This document shows positions 10,515-19,704 of a stretch of 20,576 nt of DNA, one piece after another. Within the stretch, counting starts at the first letter, position 1, and each line of letters starts with the position of its first letter. The position numbers were made by a program, and so were the translations under genes. The notes beneath the pieces are model-generated. The model worked only from the letters and a program-made list of their open reading frames with translations, had not been told where the DNA came from and made no database searches. This stretch comes from Podila epigama (Eukaryota; Mortierellomycota; Mortierellomycetes; Mortierellales; Mortierellaceae): contig JAAAVE010000394.1 in NCBI GenBank assembly GCA_015679605.1, positions 1 through 20,576 of the forward strand, read 5' to 3'.

Positions 10515-11121
10515 ATGCTGTCTGCTACTCGCTCCTCAGTATCGGCCATTCGTCGCTTCACACCCCTGATCGCAATGCGCCTCCAATCTCTTCATTCAAG
10601 CGCAGCCAACCACAATGCGTTCTTTGCACGTCAGCTGGTAGCACAGCAGCAGCAGCAACAGCAACAGCGCGCGTTTGTCAGCCCTTCTTTGACCTTCAGA
10701 ACGTCCAGTGCCACAGATATCGACAAGGGTGTTCAAGAGATCACGGATCTGTTCATGGTTGCTCGCGACGAGGTAACAGCTTGTATCCTAGTACAATGGA
10801 TCAAAATCGAAAGATCACCTTTTTGAGCCAAGAGAAAAAAAATCAACCAAAATCAACTTTTTTCATTTTTCTTTAACTACAACCCCACTTGCTTGTATTG
10901 ATGTATAGCTCGAGTATGCAGAGGAGGCTCGTGGATCGGTCTATTACAACGATGATAAGGAAACTGCACGTCAGGCTGTCCAAGAGTGTCTCGACACGTA
11001 CGATGCCTTGCTCAAGAACTGTAACGAAGAACAGAAGCTTGATATCCAGCGCAAGATTGGCCTCAAGATTTTGGAGTTGAAGAGTCAACTTGACGCATTG
11101 AACGCCGAGGAACTTGAATAA
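10515..11121 (+). CDS. Small helical protein, probably mitochondrial, family not named
   Basis: Exons: 10515-10772, 10909-11121; 156 aa. The first ~60 residues have many Arg, Ser and Ala and no acidic residue (MLSATRSSVSAIRRF start, LHSSAAN), typical of a mitochondrial targeting sequence. Eight Gln in a row occupy residues 44-51. From about residue 70 the protein is charged and helical: an ITDLFMVARDELEYAEEA segment, SVYYNDD, then two amphipathic helices with regularly spaced Leu (AVQECLDTYDALL, KIGLKILELKSQLDAL). The pattern looks like a conserved domain, because the helix continues smoothly across the splice junction, but I cannot name the family. A role in the mitochondrial matrix or inner membrane is inferred only from the leader. 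The start is the first ATG after a long pyrimidine-rich leader. Confidence 0.72.
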
Positions 11122-11122
11122 A
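11117..11122 (+). promoter_or_regulatory. AATAAA hexamer overlapping a stop codon
   Basis: The hexamer includes the TAA stop (11119-11121) of the small mitochondrial-type gene. A T17 run follows at 11149-11165. This would allow a 3'UTR of only a few tens of bases. Confidence 0.4.
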
Positions 11123-11457
11123 GTGGGGAGGAGGGCAGCTGCGCCACATTTTTTTTTTTTTTTTTAATGGTTGCTCGAGCTCTGCTTTGCTTTCTTCAAA
11201 AGGCTTGTTTGTGGTTCTAATCCCGATTCGATCAATCACTTTCAATCACTCACTCTCCACTCTACATTCAATCACTCACTTAATTCTTTTTGCAAGGTTA
11301 CATTAGCAGCATATCACTGAACCTTTGCATCTACTCCCTACTCGTATCACACCCACCTGAATCAAATCTATCGACTCTTCCCTAAATCATCGCTCAAGCA
11401 TATTCAAGTCCTCGCTCAGCTCTCCCCCCCTCTGGTTTTACTTGCTCATCATACACA
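11122..11457. other. Intergenic: T17 tract and BRF1 upstream region with direct repeats
   Basis: No gene is seen. A T17 homopolymer lies at 11149-11165. The 14-bp sequence TTCAATCACTCACT occurs twice, at 11241-11254 and 11267-11280, within a CACTC-rich stretch about 180-220 bp ahead of the BRF1 ATG. The rest is pyrimidine-rich leader. Confidence 0.7.
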
Positions 11458-14374
11458 ATGGCCTGCCCTCACTGTGGTGGTAATAGTATCGAATATGACG
11501 CAGGTCAAGGAAATGCCACTTGTACCAACTGTGGTGCCGTAAGTATAACATCTATGTCGGGTTGTACATATTCCACGCACCACTCACATAAAGAAATAAA
11601 CAAGTAGACTAAAATATCAATTCTGTTATCAACTCTCTTAGGTCCTTGAAGAAAACACAATTGTTGCCGAGATCTCGTTTAGTGAGAGCGGGGCAGGAGC
11701 AGCATCTGTTGTAGGAACATTTGTGGGAGAAGGCAAAGGTAATTGATTTAGTTAGATAGATTGAGTTTGTAACAAGAAATATCTAGACCGGAGGCAACGG
11801 CAAACATTTTTTTAACACATGCGCCCCCGCTCCCCCCCCTCATTCTAGCTGGAGCAAGAACGTCAGGACCTGGAAGAAGACAAACAAGCCAAGAATCTAG
11901 AGAAAAGACATTGGATGCAGCCCGGAGAAGAATCACAGCCATGGCCGTCGCCCTGAAACTGAATGAGCATCACGCAGAAGTCGCCCAACGCTATTTTAAC
12001 TTAGCACTCAACAACAACTTTATTCAAGGACGCAGAAGTGAGCATGTCGTGGCCTGCTGCCTCTACATTGTCTGTCGTATGGAAAAGACGACCCATATGC
12101 TTATCGACTTTTCTGAATTGCTTTCGGTACAGTGATTGGCGTTCTCGGCCTCCTTTTTGTCCCTCCTTTTTTCTTATTCTCTCTTTCAAAGGCATTGATG
12201 AAAAATTCTTGAACGGAAGGAGATGAAACTAACCGTTGCGTTTTTTCTTTGTTTTTTTTGACTTACCAGCTCAATGTTTTCAAACTCGGCGTCACTTTCC
12301 TCCATCTCACGAAACAACTTAATCTTACTCTACCACTCGTCGATCCCTCACTCTACATTTCAAGATTTGCCACAATGCTCGACTTTGGCGAGGACACTCA
12401 AAGGGTTGCGAATGACGCTTTGCGTTTGGTTTCCCGTATGGATAGAGATTGGATTAGGACCGGTCGTCGTCCTGCTGGTGTTTGTGGTGCCTGTTTACTT
12501 ATTGCGGCCAGAATGCATCACTACCGAAGATCACAAAAGGAAATTATTCAAGTCGTCAAGATTGGAGAATCCACACTTCGGAAAAGGTATCGTGATCATT
12601 GAATGTGTATCAATAGTTTCCAAAGCCATCGAGATGCTTTTTTTTTTTTTTTTTTTTTTTATACCTTGATTCCATCCTCCTTCTAACACTCCATTATTTA
12701 TATTGTTGTTAGATTGGACGAGTTCGCTGCCACCCCCTCGGGACAATTGACTGTGTCAGATTTTAGGGAACTGTGGCTCGAAGACGCTGCTGACCCTCCT
12801 TCATTTGCAAAGTCGAAAAAACGTTCACAGTGGGACCTTTTGGACAGGAATGAAGAAGAGCAAGAGGAGGTGAACCAAGAGATTATCAGGCGTGGAGCCA
12901 AAAAATCAAAGATTCAACTTTTAAGCGTCAAAGAAGGCACCGAGGAGGCAGAACTTGGTCATATTGAAACACGGACGACTACTGGTGAGGCGATGCCCCT
13001 GCCTGCGGATGCATTGTCATTGGTCGGGAGATCTGCTAGGGAAGGATCGGCGGATGTCGATGAGGAAGACGAAGAAGAAGTGGAAGAGGATGGAGACGAA
13101 GAGGAAGAGGAGGAAGGACACGATGATGCTATGGAGGAAGAGATGGAAAAGGAGTTGACAGAAGCCATGGAAAATCCACTCATTCGAGAAGAGGAAGAGC
13201 GTCTTGATGGTAAGCTCTCTTTTTTTTCGTTTATTTTAATCAAACACATCCTTCATTTGTCCAAGCGCCTAACTTTCGAGACTTTTGCACATTATTGAAT
13301 TTTTAATAGCTGAGGACGCAGCTCGCAAACTTATCCCATTCGAACCGCTGGACGATGTGGATGATGATGAGATTGAGAGTGTTATCCTGAACGAAGAAGA
13401 AATCAAGATCAAGACTCAGGTCTGGATGGAACTCAACAAGGAATACCTTCAAGAGCAAGAAGGTGTGTTAACAGACAAAGTTTTGAGCAGTATGCATCTC
13501 CATGAATCGTACTATGACTTGATCACTGACACCTTTTATTTTCGTTTTATATTCATATATGTAATCACGCGTTGCGTTGCCACTACAGAAAAACGAGCAC
13601 GAATTGCAATGGAAAAGAAGATGGGCATTTACAACAACAAGAAGGGAGTAGGTGGAATAGCCAATATCTATACACTTTGCAGTTTCCTCTATCTGTGTAC
13701 GATATCTAACAGACCTCCCTTTCCTCTTTATCCCGTGTTATCAGCGCAAGAAGGGCAAAAAGCCACCTGGACCTTCTGCAACAGCTGCAGAGGCAGGGAA
13801 AAGTATTCTGGAGCCAAAGCTGCCTCGCCAAAAGTCCAAAAAGATTAATTACTCTGCTCTAGAAACGATGGACGACCTATTTGACACGAATCCAACGCAC
13901 TTTAATGAAGGAACGCCAGCACCGATCAAGTCAGTTTTTGAGGAGACTAGCCTGGCTGCTAGCCCAGTCGCATCGCGCCAATCGTCCGTTGCACCAGGTC
14001 GAGAAGGTTCTGCGCGTCCAGCGCGTCTGACGTCCATTGCAAAGTTTTCCAAGAGTGGCAGCAGCTCTATTGGGGCCAAGTTCTCAGCCACTCCCACAGG
14101 AAGCCGCACTGTATCGCGGGAGCAGTCAATGCAGGCTAGAGAGTTCCCGCAGCCTCTGGACGTTGACGACGAGGATGATATTATCGCCCCACCCAAATCA
14201 CGCACTCGCGCCGAGCGTGAGGCGGATGCGGCGGCAGCTGAGGTTATGGCTGAGGACCAAGATGCTGAAGTGGTGGAGGAGGAGATGTCATGGCATGCAC
14301 GGATGGGATACACGCAAGAGCAAGAGGAGGACTATGCGGATGCTTATGACGATTACAACGACTACGATGATTAA
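11458..14374 (+). CDS. BRF1: Transcription factor IIIB subunit Brf1 (TFIIB-related factor)
   Basis: Exons: 11458-11538, 11642-11738, 11849-12126, 12270-12586, 12713-13209, 13310-13462, 13589-13647, 13745-14374; 703 aa. Brf1 recruits RNA polymerase III to tRNA and 5S genes with TBP and Bdp1. The N-terminal zinc ribbon has Cys3, Cys6, Cys22 and Cys25. Two TFIIB-type cyclin folds follow: about 80-165 (ARRRITAMAVALKL, SEHVVACCLYIVCR) and 170-270 (ALRLVSRM, RRPAGVCGACLLIAAR, IGESTLRKRLDEF). A strongly acidic run lies at about 373-412. The Brf1-specific TBP/Bdp1-binding block covers about 445-540, with KTQVWMELNKEYLQEQE, a Lys-rich linker and KKINYSALETMDDLF. The tail is Ser-rich, then ends in Asp/Tyr. 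It is longer than yeast Brf1 (about 596 aa) because of the acidic and Ser-rich inserts. The ATG directly begins the ribbon, which fixes the start. Confidence 0.95.
12638..12660. repeat. T23 homopolymer in BRF1 intron 4
   Basis: An uninterrupted run of 23 T inside the intron 12587-12712, upstream of a TTCTAACACT branch-like site and the TTGTTAG acceptor. Its length should be treated with caution because homopolymers are prone to sequencing error. Confidence 0.9.
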
Positions 14375-14622
14375 CGCGAAAATAATGAAGTCACGTGTCA
14401 TCCGTGAGGCATTCTCCCCCCACCCACTCCGCAACGGATATTCTTTTGTATGCCTTTTTTTTTTACTTTTTTCCAATTCACTTTGCATTCATACCCACCA
14501 AAAGGCTATTTTTTTTTTATCTTCACTGTAAACATTTCATTTAGCAATCTTGTTCTGTTCCTCTTTCTTTTCCCTCATTCTTTTGTCTCCTTGAACAAAC
14601 ATCAAAGACACTTTGCCTTCTA

Positions 14623-15718
14623 ATGGATAACAACGACGACGTAGGGTACAGTTCTGTTGCCTGGGACACATATTCGCCAGCGGGCAACCATGGCAATGAC
14701 TCGACAAATGGCGAGAATGGCCACGGCAACATTCAGCACTCGTCACTCTTTGCTTCAGCCTCGTCTGACGACGAAGATGACTTGGCAGACATCACGGCCG
14801 CAGCGTCATCCGCCATCTTACCTGCAGAAACGTCTGCTTGGGCGGATGAACCACTTGACAATGAGGTTATTGACATTCATGGTGCAGGGGCTAGTGTGAA
14901 CTCTGCAGGGGGTGTTACTGCGGGGTCGAACCGCAGCCGTGGCTTTGGCGATGACGACGAGCATGAGGAAGGTAGCAATCGTCTTGACCAAGGCAATGGT
15001 GCCGACTCTTCGTCACAGGTCAACAAAGTATGTGCTTTTTTTTTTTTGAATAGGAAGTAAAGTTGCGTCTTGACTATTAGACCAAATCCATCCCCTTCTT
15101 GTCCTCAACTCACATGTTTACTACTCAATCTCTTTTTCGTCTCGTGTGATGGGATATCAGTCCCGTGCCCCTGGAAAGACTGTCAAACGGGACCATGAGC
15201 GTAGCTTGTCTGAAATGTCGCTGTCAACCTCTGTCGTCACACGACTCGCCAACTTGGTACCCATGGAAATCACAGTGACAGATACCCACAGAGAAAAGGA
15301 GGGTTCAACCGACAGCTTTATTTCGTACCTCGTCACCACCAAGGTATAGTATTGTAGCGTGAGACAAATCTACGCCAAGCTTTTTTATAATTATTATTAT
15401 TATTTCATGTCTTTTTTGGTCGTAACTCATCCTAACTAATCATATCCTATGCATTTTATCCATACAGACTACAATGAAAGGCTACACTGCACCACATATC
15501 GCGGTTCGCCGTCGATTCCAAGACTTTACATGGCTTCATAATGTCCTCAGTAGAGACTTTCCTGCAGCAGTTCTCCCTCCATTACCCGACAAGCATCGCA
15601 TGAGTATGAAAAACTACAATGTCTATGTGTCTTTTATTGTACTTTATTATATTTTCCCCCCTCTCAAAATGAAAAATGAAGAGGGTATCTAACGACTAGC
15701 CACACCTTTTTTTCACTC

Positions 15719-15761
<43 letters not shown>

Positions 15762-17237
15762 ATCTAGGATATGTTCGTGGTGATCGATTCAGCCCAGAGT
15801 TTGTTGAGAAACGACGTGCGAGTCTAGAACGATTTTTGAAAAAGATTGCGGTGCACCCAGCCTTGCAGCGGGCAGAGAGTCTTCGTGTGTTTTTGGATTC
15901 TCGAGATTGGAACTCTGATTTGGCACAGCAGAACAAGAAGAGACAGGATGAAGGACGATTGGATACAATTGGAGATGCGCTTCTCAATGCCTTTGCTAAG
16001 ATCAAGAAGCCAGATGAAAAGTTTGTGGCCATGAGAGATGAAGTTGAGAAACTGGAAGAGAACTTGCAGAATCTTGAAAAGTTGGAGCAAAGGATTCTCA
16101 AGCGCCAAGAAGGTATCGTAGTGAGGAGCCTTTGTTTTGTAGTGACTCAATATCTTTGACAAAAATTGGAAAAAAAAACTAACATGGTGCTTTTTTTCTT
16201 TCTTTGGTCTTTTAGAGCTTGAGCAAGACTATCGCGAGTTTGGTGGCAGTGTCGCTGGCCTTGGTAATCTCGAGACTGGAATCACTGAGCCACTACATCG
16301 GTTTGCTCATACAGTGGCGAGCTACGCCAAAGTATTAAATGACTTGGTATGTATATGACTTTTTTAATTCTTTAAGCAAAACATTTTGTTTTTTTGCAAG
16401 TTCATTTACATACTACAGATGCGTATCTGACTCCTTTTGTCATCCAAACAGTCAACGCGGGAAGATGCCGAGTTCTTGTCACAGATTCATGAGTGCCTGG
16501 CATATTGCAACAGTGTCAAGGTAATGATCGATTGGACTAATGGGGGCGTTAGCTTTGGTTGGCTGGCTATGTGTTTCTTTTCTTTGCTTTTATTGACATT
16601 TTCGCCTCTATTTTGTGTTTTGCAAAAAAACTTGGTGTGGTCACCTATTTTGGTAGAGCGTTCTCAAACTGCGGGACCAGAAGCAGTTAGATTTTGAGGA
16701 ATTGTCTGACTTCTTACAGCAGCAAGTGTCTGAAAGGGATCGGCTAATGAGTAACGGGCGCCTGGGCGGTTCAGCCACGATTGGAGGATTCTTTCAGCAA
16801 AAGATGGATGAGATCAAGGGTGTAGATCAAGAGCGTGCCAAGCAGGATAAGCTGAAACGAGTGGCCGAAAAGATCCACGATGTAATGTTTTTTTTTTTTT
16901 TTTTTGGTCGACTGCTGTTTATCATCATTTTTTTGCTAGTCTTTGTTGTCCCAATCTTGTTATTTGTCAAAGTGTTGCTAACAGAAATCCCGCTTGCATA
17001 ACCTTTATGTCCATTCAATAGTTGCAAGATGCTGTTGAAAAGAGCAACGATATCTCTGTGGCATTCTCAAACGAGACTGCAAAGGAGTTTGAGATTTTCC
17101 AGCTACAAAAGACAAAGGATCTCCGCCAGTGCCTGCTGGACTATAGTGCAGGTCGAGTCGAGTTCTTTGAGAAGGGAGCTGTGCTATGGGACCAGATCAT
17201 TCCTATCCTGGAGAGCATTCACGTTGACGATGATTAA
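14623..17237 (+). CDS. VPS5: Sorting nexin Vps5/SNX1, PX-BAR retromer subunit
   Basis: Exons: 14623-15027, 15161-15343, 15468-15603, 15768-16112, 16216-16346, 16452-16520, 16657-16881, 17022-17237; 569 aa. The N-terminal ~160 residues are acidic, Ser/Ala-rich and probably disordered. The PX domain spans about 165-283, with the phosphoinositide-binding RRRFQDF motif at Arg210-212, the proline loop LPPLPDKHRM, and EKRRASLERFL completing the fold after splicing. The rest, about 300-565, is a Vps5-type BAR coiled coil: charged, Leu/Lys/Glu-rich helices such as DEVEKLEENLQNLEKLEQ, then QERAKQDKLKRVAEKI, ending in the FFEKGAVLWDQIIPILE segment typical of SNX1/2. The protein would bind PI3P on endosomes, dimerise with Vps17-like partners and help form recycling tubules. 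Seven introns all keep frame, and the length is close to the family norm. The only ATG in frame ahead of the acidic segment was used. Confidence 0.93.
15729..15758. repeat. (CT)15 microsatellite in VPS5 intron 3
   Basis: Fifteen CT dinucleotides form the polypyrimidine tract just ahead of the CATCTAG acceptor at 15767. Length variation here would change the distance to the acceptor but not the protein. Confidence 0.9.
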
Positions 17238-17238
17238 A

Positions 17239-17244
17239 AATAAA
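17239..17244 (+). promoter_or_regulatory. AATAAA hexamer one base after the VPS5 stop
   Basis: Canonical poly(A) hexamer placed immediately 3' of the TAA at 17235-17237. It would give a very short 3'UTR if used. Confidence 0.45.
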
Positions 17245-17319
17245 CTACAATAGGGCAGTTAAGTAACCAGTGTCTTTACTATTTTCAAACGATTTGCTAC
17301 TGGTCATTTGATGGGCGGT

Positions 17320-17374
17320 GGTATGCGATGGTATGCGATAGTGTGGTATGATGTTGCATGATGTCGTATGATGC
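17320..17374. repeat. Degenerate 10-bp tandem repeat
   Basis: Two perfect GGTATGCGAT units (17320-17339) are followed, after a 5-base spacer, by GGTATGATGT, TGCATGATGT and CGTATGATGC. All five units share the TATG/CATG core, and the 10-base period is close to one helical turn. Confidence 0.7.
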
Positions 17375-17699
17375 AAAAGGCAAAAGAGATACCATAGAAA
17401 CGTTTATGCAGCATGCAACGGCGTGTATTCGATCATGCAAAATGGTTAACCGTGCTGGGACTATCGGCTGTGGGCGTTATTGTTGGCATTGAGAATGAAG
17501 GCGCGTTAAGCGAAGCGTGACGCGCAAACTCTATTACTCCGCAGCCTTATCTTCATAGTCACCGCCTTTGGATTATTAAGCTTACCTATTGTCCTTAGAA
17601 AAAGGCGACTCGTCCTTTTTCTCTCTCTCTCTCTCTCTCTTCTTGTTGCTTATTCACCACTCTCTACTCTACACCTGTTCGCCAAACACACATCTCACC

Positions 17700-18727
17700 A
17701 TGGTCAGGACTTTCCCCCCTACTTCCAACAATGCCGATACCACGGTCCAGGCAGCCGTCTTGGATTCACCCGATAGCACCTACTCCCTCCTCTACTTTGA
17801 TACCCAGGGCATCTGCAATCCAATTCGCGACCTCTTGGCTCTTGGAGGTGCCAAGTGGCAGCAATTGTACCCCGAGGACTGGGAGAACGAGGACCGAGCT
17901 GACAAGGACTCAACCCCATTCGGAGTTATCCCTGTCCTCTACGTTCATGCCAAGGACAGCAAGGAGGTAACAAAAGCAAACTTGATATGATTTTTTTTGG
18001 TCCCACTGTCCACTACGTTTGGATACTGATCCAACTTTGATGATGCCATGGTCCCAATAGACAGCTGTCATTGCCGAGTCCAGAGTCATTGAACAATACT
18101 TGGCCCGCAAGTTTGGGTTCCTTGGCAAGAACAGTTACGAAGAAAGCTTGATTCTCTCGTTTGTCTTTTCAACTGCATCTCTGTGGGATGAACTCGTCTA
18201 TGGCGCGATGAGGGTGCAGGTTCCACCCGAGACTCAAAAGGAGCTCATGGCTTCCTTCGTTGCCACAAAGATCCCCAACTGGATCAACATTCATGAGCAA
18301 CACCTCGCTGCCAACGGCGTTAACGGACATTATGTCGGCGATCAGGTAGAGATAAAAAAGAAAACGGGGGGGATCATCAAAAGAACAATAACGCAAGGAA
18401 CGATTTCAATAGCACGATTTGCTCACCTCTGAACTTTCTTTTCATTTTATTTTTTGTTACCATAACTAGATTACCCTTGCTGACCTCCGTACTGACGCCA
18501 TCTTGAAGGTGATTCAGCGATACCCTAACAGCGACAAGTTGGTGAACAAGGAAAAGACCCCAGGTCTGGTCAAATTGCAAGAGGAGATCGCTTCCCACCC
18601 AAAGTTGATCGCATGGCATGAATCAGAGCTGTTCAAGAGTCTGCGACCTTCGCGTGCATTCCCCGCCTTGCCTCGAGCTGCAGGTACAGGCATCCATGAC
18701 CGCCTTGACAACAGTGGCCATCGATAG
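17700..18727 (+). CDS. Glutathione S-transferase-like protein (sigma/alpha/mu/pi type fold)
   Basis: Exons: 17700-17966, 18061-18345, 18470-18727; 269 aa. The N-terminal thioredoxin-like domain (about 27-108) has Tyr32 in YSLLYFD, the place of the catalytic Tyr in Tyr-type GSTs, then NPIRDLLAL, the cis-proline Pro78 in GVIPVLYV, and the glutathione-contacting Glu95-Ser96 pair in ESRVIEQYLA. The all-helical C-terminal domain follows, with the N-capping-box segment ITLADLRTDAIL. The enzyme would conjugate glutathione to electrophiles or reduce peroxides in the cytosol. It has about 25 extra residues before the first strand and a C-terminal extension ending DRLDNSGHR. The usual RGRAE after the Tyr is TQGICNP, so activity is likely but not certain. 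The first in-frame ATG lies after a CT-rich leader. Confidence 0.88.
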
Positions 18728-18758
18728 ATTTTCCGAATTCTGTGGCTATGTTACCATC

Positions 18759-18764
18759 AATAAA
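18759..18764 (+). promoter_or_regulatory. Likely poly(A) signal of the GST gene
   Basis: An AATAAA hexamer lies 32 bases after the TAG stop, a conventional place for a 3'-end signal. Confidence 0.5.
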
Positions 18765-18857
18765 GTAGAGTATAAAAACTTGTAGACTGTCAAAAAAAAT
18801 AGAGCCACAAGGAGCGGGTAAATTGAATTCCACAATATCATAACCAAGTGATACGTG

Positions 18858-18886
18858 TCATCATCATCATCATCATCATCATCATC
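18858..18886. repeat. (TCA)n microsatellite
   Basis: Nearly ten perfect TCA/ATC units in non-coding DNA between the GST gene and the minus-strand Cys-rich frame. Confidence 0.9.
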
Positions 18887-19228
18887 TTATGGTGACCCTA
18901 AGCACGCGTTATGGATATTACAAATGTCGTGATAAGTTTTTCCGGTGCACAATAGTCCAGGGTTACACACAACTCGTTCAATAAGCCAATCGCATAAGGC
19001 GAATGCAAAATGCGGTGAGCCCTCTTTTTTAAACTTTTCAACTTTTTTTGTTTGATCGTAGCATACATGACAATAAGCGTCTTTTGAACAATACATGGTC
19101 CTATCCACGGCTACCGTTTTCTCGTGTTTCCAATACACCGAAACGACGGCTTGAAAAGCAAGGGCTACCAAGCGATCGCTCATCATAGGACTGCCATTTG
19201 CTAAGACTCTTAAAAAGAATAGAATCAT
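18887..19228 (-). pseudogene. Cys-rich minus-strand ORF, possible gene or element remnant
   Basis: An open frame of 113 codons whose composition is not that of random or repeat DNA. It has ten Cys and six His, including YCSKDAYCHVC and CNPGLLCTG...CNIHNAC groupings, aromatic residues, and a mixed hydrophobic start (LVALAFQAVVSVYW). These spacings could form zinc-binding knuckles. No family is recognised, no typical intron signals were found around it, and no terminal inverted repeats flank it. It may be the last exon of a degraded gene or mobile element, or simply a chance frame. I call it a remnant because nothing extends it on either side. Confidence 0.3.
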
Positions 19229-19704
19229 CGAGTCTGCACACCATATTTTACGGGTTACATGAAATAAGTGTGTACACGCTTAAGCAAAACACACTCTTTC
19301 CAGGGTTATGCATCCCATAAAGAATCGAGAAAAACAAAACGACGCACATTTTCGGCATTTGTTTACCAACATGGTTAAAAAAAATAATAAAAAAACGCTT
19401 TTTCCACCCCTCGCACAAAACCTATGTAAAAAAAAAAAATCCAAAGGTCAGTGGATTATTCTTCATGACGATTTGTCTGTCCAGGCACACCAAGCGTTAA
19501 CGATAGCGCCCGCTCCCTGAGGAAACTTTTACGCATGGCCAGCTACTTTTCACAGACCCTTGAAAGAACGAGACCTTTATTATCCCGCTACTTGTAATCC
19601 TTCAGTAGGGAATCCAATACTGACTATCTCAGTAATGGAAATTTTTATCATTTTATTGTTCCTAGTTGTCAAGGTGCTACATAAACAAGTCTGATTTATC
19701 TGAT
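19229..19704. other. Intergenic, no recognisable content
   Basis: AT-rich DNA with short A runs (about 19377-19393 and 19428-19440). I see no gene or RNA. TTTATT at 19652-19657 is AATAAA on the minus strand, about 50 bases past the stop of the minus-strand frame to the right and may serve as its poly(A) signal. Confidence 0.5.

Larger units (their letters stand above)
17238..17699. other. Intergenic between VPS5 and the GST gene; repeats and a small hairpin
   Basis: No gene is seen. It holds an AATAAA just after the VPS5 stop, a run of five related 10-bp units at 17320-17374, a short GC-rich inverted repeat at 17501-17525 (GCGCGT...ACGCGC, 13-base loop), and a (CT)10 run at 17621-17640 leading into the pyrimidine-rich leader of the next gene. 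No tRNA-like A/B boxes were found. Confidence 0.65.

Noticed and set aside
17320-17374. 10-bp repeat array considered as a CRISPR array
   Set aside because: Units are only 10 bp and diverged, have no unique spacers, and the genome is eukaryotic.
17501-17525. Short GC-rich inverted repeat considered as a terminator or RNA gene
   Set aside because: Six perfect pairs with a 13-base loop is weak, there is no adjacent T run, and bacterial-type terminators do not apply in a fungal nuclear genome.
18887-19310. Possible transposon bounded by TCCAGGGTTA at about 18957 and 19300
   Set aside because: The two 10-base copies are direct, not inverted. One lies inside the Cys-rich frame, and no target-site duplication was seen.
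19308-19520. 70-codon + strand frame
   Set aside because: It is Lys/Asn-rich from A runs, with no domain, splice support or promoter features.
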